Below are positions 6,856 through 13,001 of a stretch of 13,001 nt of DNA, piece after piece. The DNA is from Rhodospirillales bacterium (lineage in GTDB: Bacteria > Pseudomonadota > Alphaproteobacteria > Rhodospirillales > Defluviicoccaceae), in assembly GCA_026125865.1 (NCBI GenBank), contig JAHCKI010000034.1:1-13001 (forward strand). Reading direction: 5' to 3'. Both the position numbers and the translations under genes were made by a program. Each line of letters begins with the position of its first letter. The first letter of the stretch is position 1. A model generated the notes under the pieces. It did not search any database. It was not told where the DNA came from and saw only the letters and a program-made list of their open reading frames with translations.

Positions 6856-7752
6856 GTGCGTGACCCATACCAAGTTCTCGGACTAAAAAAAGGCGCAAAA
6901 ACAGAGGAAGTCAAAAAGGCTTACCGAAAACTGGCGCGCGATCTTCATCCCGACCTTCATCCCGGTGACGCCAAGGCGGAGAACCGTTTCAAGGACGTTT
7001 CCGCGGCCTACGATTTTCTTTCCGATACCGACAAAAAAGCGCGGTATGACCGGGGCGAAATCGATGCCAGCGGTGCGCCGCGCGGTGAACGGACCTATTA
7101 TCGCACCTATGCCGATGGCGATTCGGGTACTCGCTACCATGACCCTCGGGAGTTCTTTCGGGATTTCGAGGGCATGGATGTGTTCTCCGATATCTTCGGC
7201 GGGCGCGGTAGAAAAAGGGCGCCGGCACGCGGCATCGACAGTCGGGCGACGCTGGAACTGGACTTCATCGATGCGGTCAATGGCACCACCCGGGAGATCG
7301 CCCTCTCAAGCGGCAAACGACTAAAAGTCAACATTCCGCCCGGTTCGAACGACGGTCAGGTGCTGCGGCTGAAGGGGCAAGGCATGCCCGGAAGTGGCGG
7401 CGGCGGAGCCGGCGATGTGCTCATCGAACTCAAGGTCCGGCCCCATCCTCAGTTCGAACGCAAGGGCAACGACATCTACGCGGAAGTCCCGGTGACCCTG
7501 CCCGAAGCGCTCCTTGGCGGGCGTATCGAGGTGCCGACAGTTGACGGACGCGTGCAACTCAACATTCCCGAGGGCTCCAACACGGGAAGCCGTCTCAGGC
7601 TGCGCGGCAAGGGCGTTCCTCGCGCTGTCGGCGGCGCGCGCGGGGATCAATACGTAACACTGAAAGTCGTGTTGCCGGACAAGCCGGATTCGGATTTGAA
7701 GGAATTTGTGAAGAACTGGAGCACCCGTCATTCATATCGGGTTCGCTCATAG
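6856..7752 (+). CDS. cbpA: CbpA-like DnaJ-family co-chaperone (type II J protein)
   Basis: The 298-residue protein begins with a J domain (about 3-67: DPYQVLGL, KKAYRKLARDL, FKDVSAAYDFLSD) with the catalytic HPD triad at 31-33, which stimulates the ATPase of DnaK. A glycine- and aromatic-rich linker (about 70-128) includes REFFRDFEGMDVFSDIFGG. Two tandem C-terminal substrate-binding folds follow (about 130-275), with IPPGSNDGQVLRLKGQGMP in the first and IPEGSNTGSRLRLRGKGVP in the second. There is no CxxCxGxG zinc finger, so it is CbpA/DnaJB-like rather than classical DnaJ. The only usable start is GTG at 6856, because an in-frame TGA lies at 6850-6852; the ribosome site is weak. A four-codon reading frame, ATG at 6849 to TGA at 6863, overlaps the start. 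The cbpM-like modulator follows after 13 bp, which supports the CbpA call. Confidence 0.9.
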   Translation: MRDPYQVLGLKKGAKTEEVKKAYRKLARDLHPDLHPGDAKAENRFKDVSAAYDFLSDTDKKARYDRGEIDASGAPRGERTYYRTYADGDSGTRYHDPREFFRDFEGMDVFSDIFGGRGRKRAPARGIDSRATLELDFIDAVNGTTREIALSSGKRLKVNIPPGSNDGQVLRLKGQGMPGSGGGGAGDVLIELKVRPHPQFERKGNDIYAEVPVTLPEALLGGRIEVPTVDGRVQLNIPEGSNTGSRLRLRGKGVPRAVGGARGDQYVTLKVVLPDKPDSDLKEFVKNWSTRHSYRVRS

Positions 7753-7765
7753 GCGTGAGACGAAG

Positions 7766-8089
7766 ATGGCAACGTTTGACGAAATCATCCGCCGCTATCG
7801 CCTGGACAGCGTCGAACTGACGACTTGGGTTGAACGCCGTTGGGTGCGCCCGAAGGAAACCAAGGCCGGGCTCCAATTCGATGACGTCGACCGGGCGCGC
7901 ATCGAGTTGATTCGTGAACTCCATCGGGACCTGATGGTCGACGATGACTCTCTCGACCTTGTGCTGTCACTCTTGGATCAGCTCTATGCGACGCGACAGA
8001 TGCTGCGAACGGTGGAAGAAGCGATCGAACAACTGCCCGAGCCTCTGCGCGCCGAAATCCACCAACGGTTAAAGTCCCGGGACAACTGA
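7766..8089 (+). CDS. cbpM: CbpM-like chaperone modulator, MerR-type helix-turn-helix fold
   Basis: This 107-residue protein opens with a short MerR-like helix-turn-helix (MATFDEIIRRYRLDSVELTT, then WVERRWVRP) and an FDDVDRARIELIRELHRDL helix. A C-terminal helical stretch with coiled-coil character follows (about 60-103: DDDSLDLVLSLLDQLYATRQ and beyond). The pattern parallels E. coli CbpM, including the acidic FDD turn and the leucine-rich dimer helix. CbpM binds the J domain of CbpA and inhibits its co-chaperone activity. It sits directly downstream of the cbpA-like gene with a 13-bp gap, as in E. coli, making this the natural partner. A DNA-binding MerR-like role is the alternative. The last 21 bp overlap the 3' end of the opposing yihY gene. 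Confidence 0.8.
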   Translation: MATFDEIIRRYRLDSVELTTWVERRWVRPKETKAGLQFDDVDRARIELIRELHRDLMVDDDSLDLVLSLLDQLYATRQMLRTVEEAIEQLPEPLRAEIHQRLKSRDN

Positions 8090-9361
8090 AAGCGACGATT
8101 CCTCGGACGGCGCCTCATCGTCCAGGAGTAGCGACCGGAGGCTGATACCAAGGGAGTCCCGCCGTTTCTCCGTATCGTGACGGAGCGCGGCTTCGAGACG
8201 CGGTTTCCACTGGGCTGTCTCGTAGGCATCATCCGCGACGGCGTCGATTCGTATTTCAAGCCCGAGAGCCGTCATCAATTCATGAAGATCCACCGACGAC
8301 GGGTTTCTCGCAGGCAGCCAACGGCCGTGCGCCGTGATGTCGACGAAATGCTCGCGCCGCAGCCTTTCAAGCATGGCATCGACGGTAGCATCCGAGACGG
8401 CGTGCACCACGCTGAGAAGCTGCCGCCTTTTGAGGCCGCCACCGCGCTCGGCGCCGCGGTAAAGCTCGGCCAACAGGGTCAATGCCAGGATCAGCAGGTC
8501 CGAAGGCTCCAGCGTACCCTGACCAATACGAGTCCTTCTACCCCATTCAGGTAATGTCGCCGTGACGATGGCGCCAATCAGAACGACCGCCCATGACAGA
8601 TACATCCAAAATAAAAAGATCGGAATGGTCGCCAAAGCCCCATAGAGCGTCTGATAGGTCGGAAAACGCGTGATGTAGAACGCGAAGCCGCTTCGGAGCG
8701 CCGCGAAAACCACGCCGGCGATCACGGCGCCAATGAGCGCATGGCTGAATTTAACCGGCCTGCTCGGTATGATGACGTAGAAGATTGCGAAAGCAATGAT
8801 GGCGAGAACGGGTGGCACGAAGCGCGCCACCATCGCCAGCCCGCCTCTTACCTCGTCGACGCCCAGGGACTCCGCAAAGGCGTAGACCAGCGTGGCCAGC
8901 GAAAAACTGGTGCCCATGATCAACGGGCCCAGGGTTAAAATCGCCCAGAACACCAGCAGCCGTGTCACGATGGATCGCGGCCGGGAGACCCGGAATATTT
9001 CGTTCATGCCCCCCTCGATGGTCACGAACAGTAACAGGGCCGTGACCGCCAAACCGATGACCCCGATTGCCGTGACGCCTCGAGCCGCGCCCAGAAACCG
9101 ATCGAGGTATTGCTGAACCGTATCCACCGCTTCCGGCAAAAAGTTGGCGAAGATGAAGGTTTTGATTTGCTCTTGAATGTCGTCGAACACGGGAAAAGCG
9201 GCCAAAACGGCGAAGCTGATCGCCATGAGCGGCACCAGGGCCAGCAGCGACGTGTAGCTCAATGACGCCGCTATCGCCATGCAACGGTCCTCATTGAACC
9301 GTTTCCAAACGAGGGCGGCGAAAACCTTCAAGTTCAGCAGGCCGACTTCGAGCGGTGACAT
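8069..9361 (-). CDS. YihY/UPF0761-family inner-membrane protein with C-terminal extension
   Basis: From the ATG at 9359-9361 the protein has 430 residues. Residues 1-272 match the YihY (formerly mis-named RNase BN) membrane domain: KRFNEDRCMAIAASLSYTSL (20-39), IFANFLPEAVDTVQQYL (70-86), LTLGPLIMG (142-150), IPSRPVKFSHALIGA (198-212) and YITRFPTYQTLYGALATIP (229-247), with about six membrane helices. E. coli YihY ends soon after this; here about 155 more residues follow. Residues 286-350 look like a winged-helix fold (LKRRQLLSVVHAVSDATVDA, then GRWLP), and an acidic tail ends the protein. Other starts are GTG 9370 (8 bp after GAGAGA) and TTG 9421 (no ribosome site). A possible -10 box TATGAT (minus strand, 9412-9407) would lie inside the longest version, favouring the shorter starts. 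Its function is unknown. The 3' end overlaps the cbpM-like gene. Confidence 0.85.
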   Translation of the reverse strand: MSPLEVGLLNLKVFAALVWKRFNEDRCMAIAASLSYTSLLALVPLMAISFAVLAAFPVFDDIQEQIKTFIFANFLPEAVDTVQQYLDRFLGAARGVTAIGVIGLAVTALLLFVTIEGGMNEIFRVSRPRSIVTRLLVFWAILTLGPLIMGTSFSLATLVYAFAESLGVDEVRGGLAMVARFVPPVLAIIAFAIFYVIIPSRPVKFSHALIGAVIAGVVFAALRSGFAFYITRFPTYQTLYGALATIPIFLFWMYLSWAVVLIGAIVTATLPEWGRRTRIGQGTLEPSDLLILALTLLAELYRGAERGGGLKRRQLLSVVHAVSDATVDAMLERLRREHFVDITAHGRWLPARNPSSVDLHELMTALGLEIRIDAVADDAYETAQWKPRLEAALRHDTEKRRDSLGISLRSLLLDDEAPSEESSLSVVPGL

Positions 9362-9465
9362 CCCGGACACAGAACAATCTCTCACGCAATTGACCTTCCG
9401 GCTTCCATCATATATGGCCAAGGTGCATCAGGGAATTGGCAGTCCGGATTGCATTGAGAGCCCGT

Positions 9466-9486
9466 AAATTTGGAGATTGCAAATTT
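9466..9486. promoter_or_regulatory. Perfect AT-rich dyad AAATTTG-N7-CAAATTT
   Basis: AAATTTG (9466-9472) and CAAATTT (9480-9486) are perfect inverted copies around a 7-bp spacer, in the gap between the divergent yihY and fabI genes. It stands out in GC-rich sequence and has the form of a dimeric regulator site. Which gene it serves cannot be told. Confidence 0.45.
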
Positions 9487-9526
9487 CCTTGCCCATTTGG
9501 AGGCCGGCGTCCGCCCGGTGCAAGCT

Positions 9527-9572
9527 CTTGACGCTGTCATTCTTCGATAGCCCTGGATGAGGGGGCGTCAAG
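9527..9572. repeat. 8-bp inverted repeat upstream of fabI
   Basis: CTTGACGC (9527-9534) is repeated inverted as GCGTCAAG (9565-9572) with a 30-bp spacer, ending 63 bp before the fabI ATG. The left arm contains a -35-like TTGACG, but no matching -10 was found. It may be part of a regulatory site or leader hairpin. The rest of the 274-bp gap 9362-9635 shows no gene. Confidence 0.4.
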
Positions 9573-9635
9573 CCTACCTGAAATGAAATCGTTGTCCGCG
9601 TCGGTAAAAATTCGATCGTCGTAGGGGAGAGATTG

Positions 9636-10472
9636 ATGACCAACAACGCATCGCTCATGGCCGGTAAAAAGGGTCTGATCATGGGTGTCGCCAATGACCG
9701 GTCGATCGCCTGGGGGATAGCCCAGGCACTCCATGCTCATGGGGCCGAGCTCGCTTTCACCTTTCAGGGAGAAGCGCTTGAAAAGCGGGTACGGCCTCTC
9801 GCCGAATCCCTGCAATCAGACCTGGTGATCGCCTGTGACGTGGCCGACGAAGCGCAGATGGACCGCGCCTTCGATGAAGTGGCGAAGCTCATGGGTGACA
9901 TCGATTTCGTCGTTCACGCCATCGCCTATTCGGACAAAGACCAGCTCAAGGGCCGGTATGTGGACACGACGCCGGAGAATTTTACGGCGTCCATGCTGAT
10001 CTCCTGCTACTCGTTCACGACCATATGCCGGCGGGCGGAACGGCTGATGAGAAATGGCGGCAGCCTGTTGACGCTCTCCTACCTGGGGGCCGAGCGGGTC
10101 ATGCCCCACTACAACGTCATGGGTGTGGCCAAGGCGGCACTGGAAGCGAGCGTGCGCTATCTCGCCGAGGATCTGGGCCGGCAACGGATACGGGTCAATG
10201 CCCTGTCGGCGGGGCCGATGAAGACGTTGGCGGCGTCCGGTATCGGCGACTTCCGCTACATCCTCAAATGGAACCAGTACAATTCCCCCATGCGCCGCAA
10301 TGTCACCCTAGAAGAGGTGGGGGGTGCGGGCCTCTATCTTCTCAGCGACCTGTCGGCGGCCGTCACGGGCGAAGTCCATCACGTCGATTGCGGCTACCAT
10401 GTGGTCGGCATGCTGGCGCCGGATGCTTCACCTCAAGTGCGCGCCATGCTGGAGGGATTTCGGCAGGAGTAG
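9636..10472 (+). CDS. fabI: Enoyl-[acyl-carrier-protein] reductase (NADH), FabI
   Basis: FabI reduces trans-2-enoyl-ACP in the last step of each fatty-acid elongation cycle in the cytosol. The 278-residue protein has the modified Rossmann nucleotide motif GLIMGVANDRSIAWGIA (13-29) and the catalytic Tyr-x6-Lys pair Y159 and K166 in HYNVMGVAKAALEA, with the additional conserved Y149 in LTLSYLGAERV. NALSAGPMKTLAASGIGDFR, with the substrate loop, follows. The position matching G93 of E. coli FabI appears to be A97 (VHAIAYSDKDQL). The ATG at 9636 is preferred over the adjacent TTG at 9633 because GGGGAGA lies 6 bp upstream. aroC follows after 9 bp, so the two are probably co-transcribed. Confidence 0.96.
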   Translation: MTNNASLMAGKKGLIMGVANDRSIAWGIAQALHAHGAELAFTFQGEALEKRVRPLAESLQSDLVIACDVADEAQMDRAFDEVAKLMGDIDFVVHAIAYSDKDQLKGRYVDTTPENFTASMLISCYSFTTICRRAERLMRNGGSLLTLSYLGAERVMPHYNVMGVAKAALEASVRYLAEDLGRQRIRVNALSAGPMKTLAASGIGDFRYILKWNQYNSPMRRNVTLEEVGGAGLYLLSDLSAAVTGEVHHVDCGYHVVGMLAPDASPQVRAMLEGFRQE

Positions 10473-10481
10473 CCAGCGCAG

Positions 10482-11552
10482 ATGTCCGGCAACACCTTCG
10501 GTCACCTGTTCAGGGTCACCTCGTTCGGCGAAAGCCATGGCGCGGCCATCGGCTGCATCGTCGATGGCGTGCCCCCCAACATCCCGCTCGCCGAGCCGGA
10601 CATTCAGATCTACCTGGATCAACGGCGGCCCGGACAAAGCCGCCACACCACGCAACGGCGCGAGGCCGACTTGGTCCGAATTCTGTCCGGCGTGTTCGAG
10701 GGTAAGACGACCGGTGCGCCCATTGGGCTCATCATCGACAACACCGATGCCCGATCCAAGGACTATTCGGACATCAAGAACCTGTTTCGTCCGGGCCACG
10801 CCGACTACACCTATCACCGGAAATACGGTATTCGCGACTTTCGTGGCGGCGGCCGCTCCAGCGCCCGGGAGACGGCCATGCGCGTGGCGGCCGGAGCCAT
10901 TGCCCGCAAGGTTCTCGGTGCGAAAGTGTCCGTTCGCGGCGCTCTGATCCGGATCGGCCCCCACGTCGTCGATCGCGACGCTTGGGATTGGAACGAGGTT
11001 GCGCGCAACCCGTTTTGGTGTCCCGACCCCGGCGCCGTCCCGACTTGGGAAAACCATCTCGACATGATCCGCAAGTCCGGTTCATCGACCGGCGCGATCG
11101 TCGAAATCGTGGCTTCGGGCGTTCCCGTCGGCCTCGGCGCCCCGACCTTTGATCGGCTCGATGCGGACATCGCCAAGGCCATGATCAGTATCCCGGCCGC
11201 CAAAGGGGTTGAGATCGGCTGTGGTTTTGCCGCGGCGGAAATGACCGGTCCCGAACACAATGACGAGATGCGCATGAGGGACGGCCGGCCCGTGTTTCTC
11301 TCCAACCACGCCGGCGGGGTGCTGGGCGGCATCTCGTCGGGCCAAGACGTCGTCGCTCGCGTCGCCATCAAACCGACCAGTTCGTTGTCCTCCCCGCAAC
11401 GAACCGTCACCATCGACGGCAATGACGCCGAGATCGTCACCAAGGGCCGCCACGATCCCTGCATCGGCATCCGCGCCGTCCCGGTGGCCGAAGCCATGAT
11501 GGCCCTCGTCCTGGCCGACCACTTGCTGAGACACAAAGCACAGAACACCTGA
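10482..11552 (+). CDS. aroC: Chorismate synthase
   Basis: AroC converts 5-enolpyruvylshikimate 3-phosphate to chorismate using reduced FMN, the final step of the shikimate pathway to aromatic amino acids, folate and quinones. The 356 residues are full length for the family. Signature segments are SFGESHG (14-20), RRPGQSRHTTQRREAD (48-63), FRPGHADYTYHRKYG (102-116), RGGGRSSARETAMRVAAGA (121-139), GGVLGGISSGQD and KGRHDPCIGIRAVPVAEA (321-338). The ATG at 10482 lies 9 bp after the fabI stop. The only ribosome-site-like sequence is a distant AGGAG inside the end of fabI. No promoter is seen between the two genes, which supports an operon. The gene ends at TGA 11550-11552 with no clear terminator behind it. 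Confidence 0.97.
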   Translation: MSGNTFGHLFRVTSFGESHGAAIGCIVDGVPPNIPLAEPDIQIYLDQRRPGQSRHTTQRREADLVRILSGVFEGKTTGAPIGLIIDNTDARSKDYSDIKNLFRPGHADYTYHRKYGIRDFRGGGRSSARETAMRVAAGAIARKVLGAKVSVRGALIRIGPHVVDRDAWDWNEVARNPFWCPDPGAVPTWENHLDMIRKSGSSTGAIVEIVASGVPVGLGAPTFDRLDADIAKAMISIPAAKGVEIGCGFAAAEMTGPEHNDEMRMRDGRPVFLSNHAGGVLGGISSGQDVVARVAIKPTSSLSSPQRTVTIDGNDAEIVTKGRHDPCIGIRAVPVAEAMMALVLADHLLRHKAQNT

Positions 11553-11641
11553 AAACCGATGGCAATCGCGGGCTTTCAGTGCGTGGCCGAGTTCCTGGCC
11601 CGATTCCTGCAGTCCATTGCATCGGGAAAGGGAATTTGAAC

Positions 11642-12490
11642 ATGCTTAACCGTCACCTCGTTACCTTGTCGATGCTGCTCATGCTGATGGCGTTCGCTTT
11701 CGCGCAAGCGATGCAGGCCGCGCACGGGGCGCTGCCGCCGCTGAGCAATCCGACGCGATCCCTGTGCGCTCAGGCCATACGCTCGCAAGAGCGGGCGAGG
11801 TCCATACCCCGGCATTTGCTCGCCGCCATCGCGCTCGCCGAAACGGGACGATGGGACTCCGCCAACAAGGTAAGTTTTGCCTGGCCGTGGACGGTGATGG
11901 CTGAGGGTCAGGGGCAATTCCTGCCGAGCAAGGCGGCCGCCATCGCCACCGTCCGCGAACTACAGGAGCGCGGCGTGCGCAATATCGATGTGGGCTGCAT
12001 GCAAATAAACCTGCGCTATCACCCGGATGCCTTCGCCTCGCTCGAACAGGCGTTCGACCCTTCCGCCAATGCCGCCTATGCCGCGACCTACCTAGCCGAT
12101 TTGTTCAAGGAGACCGGGTCATGGGAAAGCGCCGTGGCGCGGTACCATTCGGCGACGCCGGAATATGCCGGTCCCTATCGCGAAAAGGTCAAGCGACTCT
12201 GGGCGCAGGTTCGCAATACCGATGTCGCACCGGCCGAATCTTCCCCAACGCGCGAAATTGCCGTCGCGGCGATCGATCACGACCGCATGGCGCGCTTCAA
12301 GGAGGCGCGTTCCCGCGACACCGGCCCACGGCGATCGTTTCTGTCGTCCCGTCGACCGCAAACCAACGTTCCACTTCGGGATGCTTCGGCACAGGCCAGC
12401 TTCGCCGACAACCGCCGGCAAAAGCTCGAGGAATGGCGCGCCTTTGTCCGCCGTTTGAGATCCGCGACAACGGTCGCCTCCCTACCTTAG
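11642..12490 (+). CDS. Secreted lytic transglycosylase (SLT domain)
   Basis: The 282-residue protein starts with a signal peptide (about 1-29: MLNRHLVTL, then a methionine- and alanine-rich core ending AQAMQAAHG), so it acts on peptidoglycan in the periplasm. The SLT fold spans about 37-190. Probable catalytic E67 sits in LAAIALAETGRW, followed by FAWPWTV (79-85), the GVRNIDVGCMQINLRYHPDAF segment split around C119, and AVARYHSATPEYAGPYREKV (164-183). C42 and C119 could form a disulfide. The basic, low-complexity tail (about 195-282) has no recognised domain. The ATG at 11642 is preferred over GTG 11579 because only the shorter form begins with a clean signal peptide and has GGGAA upstream. 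The exact biological role (wall turnover or assembly of an envelope machine) is not shown. Confidence 0.85.
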   Translation: MLNRHLVTLSMLLMLMAFAFAQAMQAAHGALPPLSNPTRSLCAQAIRSQERARSIPRHLLAAIALAETGRWDSANKVSFAWPWTVMAEGQGQFLPSKAAAIATVRELQERGVRNIDVGCMQINLRYHPDAFASLEQAFDPSANAAYAATYLADLFKETGSWESAVARYHSATPEYAGPYREKVKRLWAQVRNTDVAPAESSPTREIAVAAIDHDRMARFKEARSRDTGPRRSFLSSRRPQTNVPLRDASAQASFADNRRQKLEEWRAFVRRLRSATTVASLP

Positions 12491-12670
12491 CCGCGCGAGC
12501 GTTAACGCGCATCGCGGCAGACCGTCGAAGAACCGGAAATCCTACCGCACCTGCACACAAATCCCTCGGGTTCGAGCAAGGGGTAAAGCTACTCATTTCA
12601 TTTGGTTTTTGCCCTGATTCCGCTAAGCACCTGACCCATTTGGATTAGTAAACAATGCATGGGGACTGGA

Positions 12671-12696
12671 CAGCGATAAGGGGTTTGCAATCGCTG
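12671..12696. repeat. Hairpin-forming inverted repeat 1 ahead of hemerythrin
   Basis: CAGCGAT (12671-12677) and ATCGCTG (12690-12696) are perfect inverted copies around 12 bp. The repeat overlaps a candidate -35 box (12685-12690), so it may be an operator rather than an RNA structure. It lies in the 288-bp gap 12491-12778, which holds no gene that I can see. Confidence 0.45.
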
Positions 12697-12713
12697 CCAT
12701 GACGGAGTAACGT
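12685..12713 (+). promoter_or_regulatory. Weak candidate sigma70-type promoter for the hemerythrin gene
   Basis: TTGCAA (12685-12690), a 17-bp spacer and TAACGT (12708-12713) give a fair consensus match. It is flanked by two perfect 7-bp dyads. Transcription would start near 12720, about 60 bp before the ATG. Confidence 0.35.
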
Positions 12714-12734
12714 TTCGTGTTGCATCGCGAAACG
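12711..12734. repeat. Hairpin-forming inverted repeat 2 ahead of hemerythrin
   Basis: CGTTTCG (12711-12717) and CGAAACG (12728-12734) are perfect inverted copies around 10 bp, lying at the predicted start of transcription and 45 bp before the hemerythrin ATG. They could be an operator or a leader hairpin. No T run follows, so it is not an intrinsic terminator. Confidence 0.45.
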
Positions 12735-12778
12735 GGACCCAATTGCGGGTACCCAAGATGCCGCAAGAGGAGGAGACC

Positions 12779-13001
12779 ATGGCATTGCTCCGTTGGCGGC
12801 AAAACATGAGCCTCGGTAATGAGGCCCTTGACGCCGATCACAAATACCTGATCAGCCTCGTGAACCGGCTTCATTACATGATGTTGGCCGGCGATGAGGT
12901 GAACTCCGTGCAAACCGTCCTGGATGACCTTTTGCATTTTGTTCACTATCACTTCCAGCGGGAAGAACTCCTGATGCGTCGAGGCGAGTACCCGCACACA
13001 G
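12779..13001 (+). CDS. Bacteriohemerythrin, N-terminal part (cut by window edge)
   Basis: Seventy-four residues are visible before the window ends. They match the start of a single-domain bacteriohemerythrin, a cytosolic four-helix protein with an oxygen-binding di-iron centre. Expected iron ligands seen so far are H21 in LDADHKYL, and H58 with E62 in FVHYHFQREELLM, the H-x3-E pair. The helix C and D ligands lie beyond the window. The N-terminal ALLRWRQNMSLGNEALDADH segment is typical of the family. The ATG at 12779 is favoured because AGAGGAGGAG lies directly upstream; an in-frame ATG at 12758 would add seven residues without a good ribosome site. Such proteins serve oxygen delivery or sensing. 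Whether a signalling domain is fused at the C-terminus cannot be seen. Confidence 0.9.
   Translation, partial: MALLRWRQNMSLGNEALDADHKYLISLVNRLHYMMLAGDEVNSVQTVLDDLLHFVHYHFQREELLMRRGEYPHT

Noticed and set aside
9362..9421. TTG start that would add 20 residues to the YihY-like protein
   Set aside because: No ribosome site, the added residues do not resemble YihY N-termini, and a possible -10 box lies inside it.
11579..11641. GTG start 63 bp upstream for the lytic transglycosylase
   Set aside because: It would put 21 residues before the signal peptide; the ATG at 11642 has a ribosome site and gives a clean signal sequence.
12499..12508. GCGTTAACGC palindrome after the transglycosylase
   Set aside because: Short, with no T run and no link to a known site type; likely chance.
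12758..12778. In-frame ATG adding seven residues to the hemerythrin
   Set aside because: The strong AGAGGAGGAG site lies inside this extension and serves the ATG at 12779.

Overview
The window looks like a GC-rich alphaproteobacterial chromosome segment, most plausibly from the Rhodospirillales. The basis is the alphaproteobacterial-type FabI and AroC sequences, the fabI-aroC pairing, the pdxH / J-protein neighbourhood and the strong GC codon bias. The taxonomic call is inference from protein resemblance and gene order; no database search was possible. There are eleven protein genes plus a cut gene at each edge among them. No rRNA, tRNA, CRISPR array, insertion sequence or phage gene was seen, so this is mainly housekeeping sequence with one efflux module.

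Layout. 1-479 (minus): 5' part of an aminoglycoside-phosphotransferase-like / P-loop kinase fusion gene. 605-4836 (minus): a two-gene RND efflux operon, periplasmic adaptor then inner-membrane pump, joined by an ATGA overlap. 4837-4970: a compact divergent control region. 4971-5174 (plus): a 67-residue YgaP/DUF2892 membrane protein. 5196-6697 (minus): pdxH followed by a FieF-type metal exporter, joined by a GTGA overlap. 6856-8089 (plus): cbpA-like co-chaperone and cbpM-like modulator. 8069-9361 (minus): YihY-type membrane protein with a cytoplasmic C-terminal extension, overlapping the cbpM end tail to tail. 9636-11552 (plus): fabI and aroC. 11642-12490 (plus): secreted lytic transglycosylase. 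12779-13001 (plus): start of a bacteriohemerythrin.

How the genes fit together. The most informative non-coding stretch is 4837-4970. Good sigma70-like promoters point both ways, their -10 boxes overlap, and a TTAG-N6-CTAA-N1-TTAG array lies exactly at the overlap. One regulator bound there could control the RND operon and the DUF2892 gene together, so these probably form one stress-responsive module. DUF2892 proteins are often linked to rhodanese and sulfur-species responses, so sulfide or persulfide is one possible signal, but no regulator gene is present and this is a guess. The neighbouring FieF exporter adds a metal-efflux function, but its overlap with pdxH puts it in a different operon. 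CbpA/CbpM form a co-chaperone and inhibitor pair. FabI and AroC serve fatty-acid and aromatic biosynthesis.

I do not see a clearly new biological system. The best candidates for follow-up are the shared DUF2892/RND control region with its split inverted repeat, the J-protein/CbpM pair, the YihY C-terminal extension, and the paired hairpins ahead of the hemerythrin gene.
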